This document shows positions 36,688-45,932 of a DNA stretch of 64,000 nt, one piece after another. A program made the position numbers and the translations under genes. The notes under the pieces were generated by a model, which saw only the letters and a program-made list of their open reading frames with translations, ran no database searches and was not told where the DNA came from. The stretch is taken from the NCBI RefSeq assembly GCF_015352955.1, contig NZ_JACYOX010000008.1, positions 85,080 to 149,079 of the forward strand, given 5' to 3'. This DNA comes from Noviherbaspirillum soli. Its GTDB lineage: Bacteria > Pseudomonadota > Gammaproteobacteria > Burkholderiales > Burkholderiaceae_D. Numbering within the stretch: the stretch's first letter is position 1; every line of letters starts with the position of its first letter.

Positions 36688-37740
36688 ATGCATATCGAAG
36701 AATCCGTCAAGCTCGACTTCAAGGATGTTCTGATCCGCCCGAAGCGTTCGACGCTGACCTCGCGTTCCGAAGTCGACATCCACCGCGATTTCGTGTTCCA
36801 CCATTCGCGCCGCACCTATCACGGCATTCCCATCATCGCCGCCAACATGGACAGCACCGGCACCATGGAAATGGCGCGCGCGCTGGGCGAGCATGGCCTG
36901 TCGGCCGCGCTGCACAAGCATTATCCGGAAGAGGAGCTGGTGACCTTCTTCCGTTCGCTGCAGCAGGAAGGCCGTCCGGAATCCACCGCCTTCTACTCGA
37001 TGGGCATCGGCAAGTCCGACTACGAGAAGTTCGAGTCCGTGATGGCCAAGAGCGGCTCTGCGATTGCCTATGTCTGCATCGACGTGGCCAACGGCTATAC
37101 CGAAGGCTTCATCAACTTCGTGAAGAAGGTGCGCGGCAATTACCCGCACCTGACCATCATGGCGGGCAACGTGGTCACTGGCGACATGACAGAGGAACTG
37201 ATCCTGGCCGGCGCCGACATCGTCAAGGTCGGCATCGGCCCCGGCTCGGTCTGCACCACCCGCAAGATGACGGGCGTGGGCTATCCGCAGCTGTCGGCCG
37301 TGATCGAATGCGCCGATGCGGCCCACGGCCTGGGCGGCCAGATCTGCGCCGACGGCGGCTGCGTGGTGCCGGGCGACCTGGCCAAGGCCTTCGGCGGCGG
37401 CGCCGACTTCATCATGCTGGGCGGCATGCTGGCCGGGCATGACGAATGCGCCGGCGACCTGGTCGAGCGCGACGGGAAGAAGTTCAAGCAGTTCTACGGC
37501 ATGAGCAGCCGGGTGGCGATGGAAAAATATGCCGGCGGCGTGGCCCGCTATCGCGCCAGCGAGGGCAAGGAAGTGCTGGTGCCGTCACGCGGGCCGGTGG
37601 CCGACACCCTGCAGGACATCCTGGGCGGCGTGCGCTCGGCCTGCACCTATGTCGGCGCCCACAAGCTCAAGGAACTGACCAAGCGCACCACCTTCATCCG
37701 CGTGACCCAGCAGTTGAACGAAGTCTTCGGCAAGTCGTAA
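36688..37740 (+). CDS. guaC: GMP reductase
   Basis: A 350-aa TIM-barrel enzyme that converts GMP to IMP with NADPH, in purine salvage. It has the GuaC-specific start [30 protein letters not shown], and the catalytic Cys in [11 protein letters not shown]. There is no CBS domain, which separates it from IMP dehydrogenase. Its size fits E. coli GuaC (347 aa). thpR follows after 15 bp. Confidence 0.94.
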   Translation: MHIEESVKLDFKDVLIRPKRSTLTSRSEVDIHRDFVFHHSRRTYHGIPIIAANMDSTGTMEMARALGEHGLSAALHKHYPEEELVTFFRSLQQEGRPESTAFYSMGIGKSDYEKFESVMAKSGSAIAYVCIDVANGYTEGFINFVKKVRGNYPHLTIMAGNVVTGDMTEELILAGADIVKVGIGPGSVCTTRKMTGVGYPQLSAVIECADAAHGLGGQICADGGCVVPGDLAKAFGGGADFIMLGGMLAGHDECAGDLVERDGKKFKQFYGMSSRVAMEKYAGGVARYRASEGKEVLVPSRGPVADTLQDILGGVRSACTYVGAHKLKELTKRTTFIRVTQQLNEVFGKS

Positions 37741-37755
37741 GGGGCCAGGGAAGGC

Positions 37756-38286
37756 ATGGCCGCATCGCCCGCATCGCTGCGCCTGTTCTTTGCGCTGTGG
37801 CCGGATGAGGCCACGCGCAGCGCACTGGCCGGGCTGCTGCCGCCCGGCCAGTCGGGAAACGGCCGGCCGACCGCACCCGAAAACCTGCACCTGACCATGG
37901 CCTTCCTGGGCATGCAGCCGACCCAGGTGCTGCCGGCGCTGGAACGGGTGCTGCAGGCGATTGACTTCCCGGAACTGCGCCTGCAGCTGGATTGTTACGG
38001 TTATTTCCAGCGGGCGCGGATTGCCTGGCTGGGCATGGAGCATCCGCCGCCGGCATTGCTGGACCTGCAGCGTGAGCTGTCGGCCGCGCTACGGCAATGC
38101 GGTATCGGCCACGACAGGGAATCGGCCTTCCGGCCGCATGTGACGCTGGCGCGCAATGCGCCGTCGGCGCCGCGCGGCAGGGAGCCGGCGATTGTCTGGC
38201 AGGCGCCGCAACTGGCGCTGGTGCAGTCCACCACCACGCAGCGCGGACCGATCTACGAAGTGCTGGCGCAGCGCGCGCCGGGCTGA
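37756..38286 (+). CDS. thpR: RNA 2',3'-cyclic phosphodiesterase (2H family)
   Basis: A 176-aa protein with the two HxTx motifs of the 2H phosphoesterases: HLTMAFLG near residue 38 and HVTLARN near residue 132. It opens 2',3'-cyclic phosphates in RNA and can reverse 2'-5' ligation. It starts 15 bp after guaC and probably shares its transcript. Confidence 0.9.
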   Translation: MAASPASLRLFFALWPDEATRSALAGLLPPGQSGNGRPTAPENLHLTMAFLGMQPTQVLPALERVLQAIDFPELRLQLDCYGYFQRARIAWLGMEHPPPALLDLQRELSAALRQCGIGHDRESAFRPHVTLARNAPSAPRGREPAIVWQAPQLALVQSTTTQRGPIYEVLAQRAPG

Positions 38287-38295
38287 GCGCCCTGG

Positions 38296-39135
38296 TCAGG
38301 CCGGGTCGGTCGTGGCTGCGGCTGTGGCCGATTCGGCCAGCCGGCGCAGCACCTGCGCCGCCGCTACCAGGCCGAAGCTGGCAGTCACCACCATTGCCGA
38401 ACCAAAGCCGGCGCAATTGAGGCCGGTAACGCCAGGCCGATCGACTTCGCAGGCATCGCCCGCGTCCGGCTGGCGCAGCGGCTCTGTTGAAAACACCGCA
38501 TCGATGCCGAACTTGTTCTTGGTGCCGCGCGGGAAACCATGCTCGTTGCGCAAACGCTTGCGCACCTTTGCCAGCAGCGGCTCCTGCTCGGTACGGCAAA
38601 GATCGCGTACTTCAATCTTCGTCGGATCGACCTGGCCGCCCGCGCCGCCGATCGTGATCAGGCGTATGCGGTTGGCGCGGCAATACGCGATCAGCGCGGT
38701 CTTGGCGCGCGCATCGTCGATCGCATCGATCACATAGTCATAGGCGCGCAGGCCGACCATGTCGTCGAGATTGTCCGGCGTGATGAAGTCCTCGATCTGG
38801 GTGACGCGGCAGAACGGATTGATCTGGGCAATGCGTTCTGCCAGCGCGGTGACCTTGGGCTGGCCTATGGTCTCGGTCAGGGCATGGATCTGACGATTGA
38901 TGTTGGACTCGGCCACGTTGTCGAGATCGATCATCGTGATGTGGCCGATCGCGCTGCGGGCCAGCGCCTCGGCCACCCATGAGCCGACGCCGCCCACGCC
39001 CACCACGCAGACATGGGCGCTGCGGAAGCGTTGCAGGGCGGGAGCGCCGTACAGGCGCGCAATGCCGCCAAAACGGCGTTCGAAATCAATATCAGCCAGT
39101 TCGGCAGCGGGAAGGTGGGGGGCAATCAGGTCCAT
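38296..39135 (-). CDS. tcdA: tRNA threonylcarbamoyladenosine dehydratase
   Basis: A 279-aa E1-like enzyme (CsdL/YgdL) that cyclises t6A37 of tRNA with ATP. The start region DFERRFGGIARLYG and the nucleotide fold GVGGVGSWVAEALARS are characteristic, as are DLDNVAESNINRQ and VIDAIDDARAK. It is convergent with thpR. A tsaC-type gene that makes t6A precursors lies at 46482. Confidence 0.92.
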   Translation of the reverse strand: MDLIAPHLPAAELADIDFERRFGGIARLYGAPALQRFRSAHVCVVGVGGVGSWVAEALARSAIGHITMIDLDNVAESNINRQIHALTETIGQPKVTALAERIAQINPFCRVTQIEDFITPDNLDDMVGLRAYDYVIDAIDDARAKTALIAYCRANRIRLITIGGAGGQVDPTKIEVRDLCRTEQEPLLAKVRKRLRNEHGFPRGTKNKFGIDAVFSTEPLRQPDAGDACEVDRPGVTGLNCAGFGSAMVVTASFGLVAAAQVLRRLAESATAAATTDPA

Positions 39136-39332
39136 CGCGTTATTTTACTGGAAGGAAAATGCGGAAATGGCTGACTCGGCATCGACTTGGGCCGACACCC
39201 ATAACGATTTCCGACTAAAATAACAATTAACTAACATTTTGTTGTGCCAGGCCTACGCGCCGCAACCTTTATTTCGGGTTACACAGTCGCTTGCGGGCCG
39301 CAAGGCAATCTTACTTTCCAAGGCAACAAGCG

Positions 39333-39881
39333 ATGAACGTTTCCCTGTTCGACACCGCACCAGACTTCGACCAGCCTATCGCGGTGCTGAAACATTGCCA
39401 CGACCGCATCCGCAAGCAGCTGCGCACCATGCAGCAGCTGGCCGGCCCGGTCGCGCGCGAGGCTGGCGCGGCAGAAGTGCAGCAGGCCGCCACTGCGGTG
39501 CTGCGTTATTTCTCCAAGGCGGCGCACCAGCACCATGAGGACGAGGAACAGAATCTGCTGCCCATGCTCGCCGAGACGGCCGCCGACGCCGACGCCGTGC
39601 TGCTGAAACGGCTCACGCCGGAAATCCTGGATGAGCACCAGCGGATGGACGCGGTCTGGCAGCGGCTGCAGCCCCAGCTTGCCGCGCTGGCCAGCGGCGC
39701 GGCGGTCACGCTCGATGGCGCCGATGTAAAGCTGTACCAGGAACTGTACCTTGGCCACATGGACAAGGAGGAAAGCCAGATCGCGCCGATGGCCAAGCGC
39801 CTGTTTTCGCCGGCGCAGATGCAAACCCTGGGCAATGCGATGCGCGCACGGCGCGGGATTGCCCACTCAGAAGGAGCCTGA
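39333..39881 (+). CDS. Hemerythrin-domain protein
   Basis: A 182-aa four-helix protein with hemerythrin-type His/Glu ligands: LKHCHDRIRKQL, HQHHEDEEQNLLP, ILDEHQRMD and YLGHMDKEESQIAP. It probably binds a di-iron centre and senses or handles oxygen or nitric oxide. The ATG at 39333 (MNVSLFDTAPDF) was chosen over 39291. It ends 3 bp before pdxH, so the two are co-transcribed. Confidence 0.85.
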   Translation: MNVSLFDTAPDFDQPIAVLKHCHDRIRKQLRTMQQLAGPVAREAGAAEVQQAATAVLRYFSKAAHQHHEDEEQNLLPMLAETAADADAVLLKRLTPEILDEHQRMDAVWQRLQPQLAALASGAAVTLDGADVKLYQELYLGHMDKEESQIAPMAKRLFSPAQMQTLGNAMRARRGIAHSEGA

Positions 39882-39884
39882 TCG

Positions 39885-40520
39885 ATGTCGATTGCCGACC
39901 TGCGCAAGGACTACAGCCGCGCCATGCTGACCGAGGCGGAAGTGGACCCGGACCCGACCGTCCAGTTCGCCACCTGGTTCCGGCAGGCGATGGAAGCCGG
40001 CATCCCGGAAGCCAATGCCATGAGCGTGGCGACCGTGGGCGCGGATGGCCGGCCGTCGTCGCGCATCCTGCTGATCAAGGACTTCAACCGGGACGGCTTT
40101 ACCTGGTTCACCAACTACCGCAGCCGCAAGGGCCGCGACCTGGAAGCCCATCCTTACGCTGCGCTGCTGTTTCACTGGGTCGAGCTGGAACGCCAGGTGC
40201 GCATCGAAGGCCGGGTCGAGAAGCTGGCGGAGGAACAGAGCGACGCTTATTTCCAGAGCCGTCCGCTCGGGAGCCGCCTCGGCGCGCTGGCGTCCGACCA
40301 GAGCGAAACCATCGCCAGCCGGGAGATGCTGGAACAGCGCTTCGCCCAGGCCGAGGCCAGCCATGGCGACCAGCCTGTGCGCCCGCCGCACTGGGGTGGC
40401 TACCGGCTCATTCCCGACCGCATGGAATTCTGGCAGGGCCGGCCTTCCCGGCTGCACGACCGCATCGTCTACACCCGCCAGCAGGATGGCGCATGGCGCA
40501 GGGAGCGCTTGCAACCCTAG
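39885..40520 (+). CDS. pdxH: Pyridoxamine 5'-phosphate oxidase
   Basis: A 211-aa FMN enzyme that makes pyridoxal phosphate. Family blocks include [39 protein letters not shown] and the ending HDRIVYTRQ plus [18 protein letters not shown] precedes the ATG. cfa follows after 62 bp. Confidence 0.95.
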   Translation: MSIADLRKDYSRAMLTEAEVDPDPTVQFATWFRQAMEAGIPEANAMSVATVGADGRPSSRILLIKDFNRDGFTWFTNYRSRKGRDLEAHPYAALLFHWVELERQVRIEGRVEKLAEEQSDAYFQSRPLGSRLGALASDQSETIASREMLEQRFAQAEASHGDQPVRPPHWGGYRLIPDRMEFWQGRPSRLHDRIVYTRQQDGAWRRERLQP

Positions 40521-40582
40521 ACCGGCCGGCACCGGCCCTGCCCGCAGCACCAGGATATTGATCGCACTTTTCGGAGGACATC

Positions 40583-41797
40583 ATGTTTTGGGAAAAGAAG
40601 CTGGAACACTGGGTGGAAAACATCCGTCACCAGGCCGCGCTTCCGCTGCGGCTGCAGTTATGGAACGGCCAGCAGTTCGACTTCGGCAAGCAGGTGCCCG
40701 AAGTGACGGTCAAGGTGCCGCACGTGTCGTCCCTGCCCTTCCTGCTCAAGCCCACCCTGGCCAACCTCGGCAAGGCCTATGTCGAAGGCCGGCTCGACGT
40801 GGAAGGAAGGGCCCGGGAAGTGATCGCGGTGGCCAATGCGCTGGCCGCGCACACGCTGAAGCAGGAAAGCCGGCCCGGCTGGATCAGCAGGCCCTTCAGC
40901 CATACCCGCAGGAAGGATGCGGACGCGATCCAGTACCACTACGATGTCTCCAACGGCTTCTACCAGCTGTGGCTGGACCCGCGCATGGTCTATTCCTGCG
41001 CCTACTTCGAGAATGGCGACGAAGACCTGGCCACCGCGCAGCTGAAGAAGATCGACCATATCCTCAACAAGATCCGGGTGCGTCCCGGCGACACCCTGCT
41101 CGACATCGGCTGCGGCTGGGGCGCACTGGCGATCCGGGCCGCGAGCCAGTATGGCGCCCGCGTCACCGGCATCACGCTGTCGCGCAACCAGCATGCGCTG
41201 GCGGTGGAGCGGGTGCGCGAGGCCGGGCTGGAGGGCCAGGTCGAGATCCGGCTGCAGGATTACCGCGACGTGCAAGGCCAGTTCGACCGCATCACCAGCG
41301 TGGGCATGTTCGAGCATGTCGGCCTGAAAAACCTGCCGATGTACTTCAGCAAAATCAACGCGCTGCTGAAGGATGACGGCCTGGTGATGAACCATGGCAT
41401 CACCACCACCGACACCGGCAATGGCGAAACGCCCTACGGCGGCGGCGAATTCATCGAAACCTATGTGTTCCCGCACGGCGAGCTGCCGCATGTGAGCCTG
41501 GTGCTGAAGACCATGCAGATGGGCGGGCTGGAACCGCTGGACGTGGAAAACCTGCGCCGCCACTATGCAAGAACCTGCAGCATCTGGGCCGACAATTTCG
41601 AGGCGCGCGCCGACGAGATACGCCAGACCGTCGACGACAGGCGCTTTCGCATCTGGCGCGTCTACCTGGCCGGCTGCGCCTATGCGTTCAGCCAGGACTG
41701 GATCTCGCTGAACCAGGTTGTCTGCGGCAAGGCCGGCCGCGATGCGTCCGCCCTGCCCTGGTCGCGCCGCTACATGTATGACCGGCCCGGTCAGTGA
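40583..41797 (+). CDS. cfa: Cyclopropane-fatty-acyl-phospholipid synthase
   Basis: A 404-aa SAM-dependent methyltransferase that adds a methylene bridge to membrane unsaturated acyl chains. The family block AIQYHYDVSNGFYQLWLD is followed by the SAM motif LLDIGCGWGALAIRAA, then SVGMFEHVGLKNLPMYF and a C-terminal tyrosine-rich end. GGAGGACATC precedes the ATG. The 3' end overlaps convergent msrA by seven bases. Confidence 0.93.
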   Translation: MFWEKKLEHWVENIRHQAALPLRLQLWNGQQFDFGKQVPEVTVKVPHVSSLPFLLKPTLANLGKAYVEGRLDVEGRAREVIAVANALAAHTLKQESRPGWISRPFSHTRRKDADAIQYHYDVSNGFYQLWLDPRMVYSCAYFENGDEDLATAQLKKIDHILNKIRVRPGDTLLDIGCGWGALAIRAASQYGARVTGITLSRNQHALAVERVREAGLEGQVEIRLQDYRDVQGQFDRITSVGMFEHVGLKNLPMYFSKINALLKDDGLVMNHGITTTDTGNGETPYGGGEFIETYVFPHGELPHVSLVLKTMQMGGLEPLDVENLRRHYARTCSIWADNFEARADEIRQTVDDRRFRIWRVYLAGCAYAFSQDWISLNQVVCGKAGRDASALPWSRRYMYDRPGQ

Positions 41798-42321
41798 TTG
41801 AGCTTGTCGGCGTAGGTCTTGCGAAACTTCGCCACCTTGGGCGCGACGATATAGGCGCAGTAGCCCTGCATCGGGTTTTGCCGGAAGTAGTTCTGGTGAT
41901 AGGCCTCGGCCTTGTAATAATCAGGCAGGGGCTTCAGCTCGGTGACGATGGGCGCGTCCCAGACATTGGCCATTTCCGCGATCACCTGCTCGGCCGTCTC
42001 GCGCTGCCGGGCGTCGTGGTAATAGATCACCGACCGGTACTGGGTGCCCACATCGTTGCCCTGGCGGTTCAGGGTGGTGGGGTCATGGATGGTGAAGAAG
42101 ACTTCCAGGATGTCGCGGTAACTGACCACATCCGGGTCGAAGGTCAGCCGCACCACTTCGGCATGGCCGGTGGTGCCTTCGCAGACCTGCTCGTAGCGTG
42201 GATTGGAGACCTGCCCGCCCGCATAGCCCGACTCCACCTGCTGCACGCCTTTCAATTCCTGATAAACCGCCTCAAGGCACCAGAAGCATCCTCCGCCCAG
42301 GGTTGCTGTTTCAGTCGCCAT
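41791..42321 (-). CDS. msrA: Peptide methionine-S-sulfoxide reductase A
   Basis: A 176-aa enzyme repairing oxidised methionine. The catalytic Cys is in GGGCFWCLEAVYQ near residue 12. GYAGGQVSNPRYEQVCEGTTGH and NRQGNDVGTQYRSVIYY are standard MsrA blocks (the first quoted only through its parts GYAGGQ and EGTTGH in other members). The start at 42321 was chosen because the longer open frame upstream covers unrelated sequence. Confidence 0.94.
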   Translation of the reverse strand: MATETATLGGGCFWCLEAVYQELKGVQQVESGYAGGQVSNPRYEQVCEGTTGHAEVVRLTFDPDVVSYRDILEVFFTIHDPTTLNRQGNDVGTQYRSVIYYHDARQRETAEQVIAEMANVWDAPIVTELKPLPDYYKAEAYHQNYFRQNPMQGYCAYIVAPKVAKFRKTYADKLNH

Positions 42322-42490
42322 GTTGTTCCCCCTCTTGGTTATGCCAGCATCGATCGTGTCACTGTATCGCAAAAAATGTGCTGATGCCGGCCGGCTTGAT
42401 CCAAACGGCAACGCCCCCCTGCGCGAGATTGACCATGCGCAATAACTGCACCACCATACGGAATCGCCATCGACATGCACCACCGCGCCC

Positions 42491-43792
42491 ATGAACAGGA
42501 AAACCGCCGCAACGCCTGCTGCTGAAAGCGAACAGGAAACCTCATGGCTGGCCCGGCTTGGCCCCGGCGTGGTCACCGGCGCCGCCGACGATGATCCGAG
42601 CGGCATCGCGACCTACAGCCAGGCCGGCGCCCGGTTTGGCCTGAACATGCTGTGGACGGTGCTGCTGACCTATCCGCTGATGGCGGCGATCCAAATCATC
42701 AGCGCCCGCATCGGCCGCGTCAGCGGGCGTGGCCTGGCCAGCAACATGCGTCGGCATTACCCGCGCTGGATACTGCATGCCACGGTGCTGATGCTGGTGG
42801 TGGCCAACACCATCAATATCGCGGCCGACCTGGCGGCCATGGGCGACGCGGTCAGACTCCTCGTGGGCGGTCCGGCGCGCTGGTATGCGGTCGGTTTCGG
42901 CCTGCTGTCGCTGGGGCTGCAGATATTCATTCCCTATCACCGTTATGTGCGGGTGCTGAAATGGCTGACGCTGGCGCTGCTGGCTTATGTCGCGGTGATC
43001 TTCACCATACGCATCGACTGGGCGCAGGTCGGCCGCGCCGTGGTATGGCCGCAGGCGTCGCTGACGCGGGACTACATCACCACGGTGGTGGCGGTGCTGG
43101 GCACCACCATCAGCCCCTACCTGTTCTTCTGGCAGGCCTCAGAGGAAGTGGAGCAGATGAAAAGCCAGCCCAACGGCAAATCGATCCGCAAGGAACCCGG
43201 GAAGGCGCGCACCGAACTGGGAAGGATACAGATCGACACCTATGTCGGCATGGGCTTTTCCAACCTGGTGGCGTTCTTCATCATGCTGACCGCGGCGCTG
43301 ACGCTGCATGCGCATGGCATCACCAGCATCGACACCTCGGCCCAGGCTGCCGAGGCCCTGCGGCCCATTGCGGGCGACTTCGCCTTCATGCTGTTTGCGG
43401 CAGGCATCATCGGCACCGGCCTGCTGGCGGTGCCGGTGCTCGCAGGTTCGGCCGCCTATGCGATGGCTGGCAGCTTCAAGTGGGCCAGCAGCCTGGAATA
43501 CCGGCCGGCGATGGCCAAGGAATTCTACGGCGTGATCGCGCTGGCGACGCTGGGCGGCATGGCCATCGATTTCCTGCCGCTGGACCCGGTCAGGGGACTG
43601 TACTGGAGCGCGGTCATCAATGGCGTGATCTCGGCGCCGATCATGGTCGTGATGATGCTGATGGCGACCAACCATCAGGTGATGGGCAAATTCGTGATCC
43701 GCGGCGGCCTGAAGGTGTTCGGCTGGCTGGCCACGGCGCTGATGGCCGGCACCGTGCTGGCGATGGCGGTGACGGCCTTATCTCCCGGATAA
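42491..43792 (+). CDS. Nramp-related divalent metal transporter, atypical motifs
   Basis: A 433-aa membrane protein with about eleven hydrophobic segments and an Nramp fold pattern. In place of the DPGN metal-binding motif of helix 1 it has DDDPSGIAT, and the helix 6 MPH position reads TTISPYLFFWQASEEVEQ. These changes occur in an Nramp-related group whose substrates are poorly known and may differ from Mn/Fe. The gene is divergent from msrA, with no Mn riboswitch or MntR-like box recognised. Confidence 0.8.
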   Translation: MNRKTAATPAAESEQETSWLARLGPGVVTGAADDDPSGIATYSQAGARFGLNMLWTVLLTYPLMAAIQIISARIGRVSGRGLASNMRRHYPRWILHATVLMLVVANTINIAADLAAMGDAVRLLVGGPARWYAVGFGLLSLGLQIFIPYHRYVRVLKWLTLALLAYVAVIFTIRIDWAQVGRAVVWPQASLTRDYITTVVAVLGTTISPYLFFWQASEEVEQMKSQPNGKSIRKEPGKARTELGRIQIDTYVGMGFSNLVAFFIMLTAALTLHAHGITSIDTSAQAAEALRPIAGDFAFMLFAAGIIGTGLLAVPVLAGSAAYAMAGSFKWASSLEYRPAMAKEFYGVIALATLGGMAIDFLPLDPVRGLYWSAVINGVISAPIMVVMMLMATNHQVMGKFVIRGGLKVFGWLATALMAGTVLAMAVTALSPG

Positions 43793-43830
43793 CCGTTCGA
43801 ACAGCGCATGGCGCGACAGCGGCGCCTGGC

Positions 43831-45072
43831 TCATTGAGCCAGTACGGAGAGCGGCACCGGCTTGTCCGGCGCCACCTGGCGGGCAATCGCAAGCATCAGC
43901 GCTTCGCTGCCATTGCGATCCGGATCGGCCTGCGGACCCTGGGTTGCGGCCACTGCAATGCTGATGCCACGCTCCGGCAGCATGCCGATGGACGCACTGT
44001 AGCCGCTGAACAAGGGGTTCTGCATCAGCCACGGCCCGCTGACCAGCAGGCCCATGCCGTAATGCACGGCTTCGGTATTTTTCTTGCAGATGCCCGGCGG
44101 GCAGGCGGCCGGATCGCCAAGTCCGACCAGCCGGGCATCGGTCTGGGCAGCAAAGGACTTGGACGAAAGCAGCGAACCGCGCATGATGGCTTCGGCGCTC
44201 AAGCGCAGGTCGGTGATGTCGGTGGTCATCACCGCGCCCGCCGGCAGGGTCCAGGACGGATTCCAGAACGTCGATTCCTCATAGCGACCCCGCTCGCTGG
44301 TATAGGCGCGCAGCACCGGCGAGGGTATGTCGGGCTGCACCGAGCTTGCCGTATTGCGCAGCCGCAGCGGATCGAGAATGCGCTCGCGCAGCACCGCGGC
44401 CAGGGGTTTTCCGGTGACCTTCTCGATGACGGCGGCAAGCACCAGGTAGTTGGTATGCGAATAATTCCAGTTGGCGCCGGGCGTATAGATCAGGTTCTTG
44501 CTGAAGGCATGGGACAGGAGGTCGCCGGCAGCCCATTCCCGCAGCGGATCGGCCTTGCTGGCGGCAAGGAATTCCGGATCGGCGACATAGTCCGGATAGC
44601 CGGACGTATTGTTGGCCAGCATTTCCAGCGTCACCCAGTCCGCGGCCGGCAAGCCAGGCAGCCACTTGCCCACTTTGTCGCCGAGGCTGAGGCGTTCTTC
44701 ATCCACCAGTTGCAGCAGCACCGTGGCCATATAGGTCATGGCGACGGCGCCGTTGCGGAAATGCATGGCGGTTGTGGCCGGCGTGCCGGGTGCGGATTCG
44801 CCCAGCGCGGTGGAATAGACCAGCCTGCCCTCGATGCTGACCTGGATGATGGCGCTTCTCAGGTCCAGCTCATGCATGACCGTGCACGCAATTGTGGTGA
44901 CGGGCTCGACCCTGGTCCGGCCTGCCGCCTGCGACGCGGGCGCCATGCCGTCGCAACGCGCCTGCCTTGCGGCCTGCCCGGTGGAAGCCACATTCCCGCC
45001 GCAGGCAGCCAGACCGGCGCCCACCCCGGCCAGGAACAGCATCTGCCGGATCTGAAAGAAAAATTTGCGCAT
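43831..45072 (-). CDS. Serine-beta-lactamase-like lipoprotein lacking catalytic residues
   Basis: A 413-aa lipoprotein (lipobox LAAC, Cys24) with a class C beta-lactamase/DD-peptidase-like fold. The SxxK catalytic motif, normally FRIGSVTK, reads FRNGAVAM, so both Ser and Lys are gone. The YxN motif reads YSHTNY, with Asn replaced by His. The fold-defining segments remain (LLQLVDEERLSLGDKV, LANNTSGYPDY, VIEKVTGKPL). It is therefore probably a non-hydrolytic binding protein or scaffold. The ATG at 45072 (MRKFFFQIRQ) fits a lipoprotein start; the longer open frame does not. A 20-bp palindrome lies 17 bp before the start. Confidence 0.75.
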   Translation of the reverse strand: MRKFFFQIRQMLFLAGVGAGLAACGGNVASTGQAARQARCDGMAPASQAAGRTRVEPVTTIACTVMHELDLRSAIIQVSIEGRLVYSTALGESAPGTPATTAMHFRNGAVAMTYMATVLLQLVDEERLSLGDKVGKWLPGLPAADWVTLEMLANNTSGYPDYVADPEFLAASKADPLREWAAGDLLSHAFSKNLIYTPGANWNYSHTNYLVLAAVIEKVTGKPLAAVLRERILDPLRLRNTASSVQPDIPSPVLRAYTSERGRYEESTFWNPSWTLPAGAVMTTDITDLRLSAEAIMRGSLLSSKSFAAQTDARLVGLGDPAACPPGICKKNTEAVHYGMGLLVSGPWLMQNPLFSGYSASIGMLPERGISIAVAATQGPQADPDRNGSEALMLAIARQVAPDKPVPLSVLAQ

Positions 45073-45089
45073 ATATCCATTCCGCCTGA

Positions 45090-45109
45090 TTACGTATCGC
45101 AATACGTAA
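45090..45109. promoter_or_regulatory. Palindromic operator before the lactamase-like gene
   Basis: TTACGTAT and ATACGTAA are perfect 8-bp inverted arms around CGCA. The site is 17 bp before the start codon at 45072 (minus strand), where binding of a TetR- or MarR-like repressor would block transcription. The regulator is unknown. Confidence 0.6.
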
Positions 45110-45179
45110 CAGCGATAAATGAATGCATCCCTCGGACAGCGGTGAAAAAGGAAAACTGCTGGCAAGAGCGTGCCGGGCG

Positions 45180-45833
45180 CTACAGAAAAACCAGCGTCCC
45201 GCCTGCCGCAAGGGTGGGCAGCACCACCGGCCCCAGCACATCCTGGTCGAACAGGCGGCAATGCACCTCGTGCACGCCGGATGGCGCAGCGGCCTGCAGT
45301 TGCAGCAGGCTGTGCTGGCTGAATTTCCCGTCAGCACCGATCGCAAGCAGGCTCGGGATGGCCGGATTGAAGGCAGCCGCCCGCGCCTCGCAAGGGCAAT
45401 GGCTGCCGATCAGGGTCGATAGCGGCAACGCGGTTGCCGGTGCGCGTGGCTGCGGGCCATCGTCATCGAACAGCACCATCTTCAACGGCAGGCCGGCGGC
45501 ATGGTCGGCCAGCACGACCGGCGCGTCCGGATGCTCAAGCGGCCACAGGCGCGCGCCACAGCGTACCAGCGCAAGGTACAGCACCAGCGCATCCGGATGA
45601 CCCTGGCCGCAATACGCGACGACGTCGCCCGGCGTCACTTGCCACTCGCCCTGCAGTCTGGCGGTAGCGCGCTCGATTCTTGACCATATCTTGCGATAGC
45701 TGGCCATCCGGTAGCGGGAAGCGCAGGCGATGGCATCAGGCTGGCTGCGTGCGTACTGCGCGAGCAGGTCAAACAGGGAGACGGGCGGCAACGGTGACAG
45801 GGATGATGAACAGGCGATCATGATGGCAGGCAA
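45180..45833 (-). CDS. Degenerate short AMP-binding (adenylation) domain protein
   Basis: A 217-aa protein covering only the N-terminal part of an acyl-CoA synthetase or NRPS-type adenylation domain (SLFDLLAQYARSQPDAIAC, YRKIWSRIERATARL, VTPGDVVAYCGQGHPDALVL, LPTLAAGGTLVFL). The ATP-binding motif normally TSGTTGxPKG has decayed to AIGADGKFSQ, and the remaining 300 residues are missing. It should not adenylate. It may be a remnant, or a retained stub with another use. It lies upstream of the inactive lactamase-like gene on the same strand, 107 bp away. Confidence 0.6.
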   Translation of the reverse strand: MPAIMIACSSSLSPLPPVSLFDLLAQYARSQPDAIACASRYRMASYRKIWSRIERATARLQGEWQVTPGDVVAYCGQGHPDALVLYLALVRCGARLWPLEHPDAPVVLADHAAGLPLKMVLFDDDGPQPRAPATALPLSTLIGSHCPCEARAAAFNPAIPSLLAIGADGKFSQHSLLQLQAAAPSGVHEVHCRLFDQDVLGPVVLPTLAAGGTLVFL

Positions 45834-45932
45834 TGGCTTGGACCTGCCGATTCTACGTAAAAAAAGACTGCCCGCCTCATGGTTGGCCGATTTTCGGCAT
45901 AATTAGCCCTGTTCAACGCTTTCAGGCCTGTA

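Noticed and set aside
42652..45600. A 982-residue open frame on the plus strand
   Set aside because: It reads the Nramp-like gene in another frame and the lactamase-like gene antisense; composition is Arg/Gly/His-rich and no domain is seen. High GC produces such long shadow frames.
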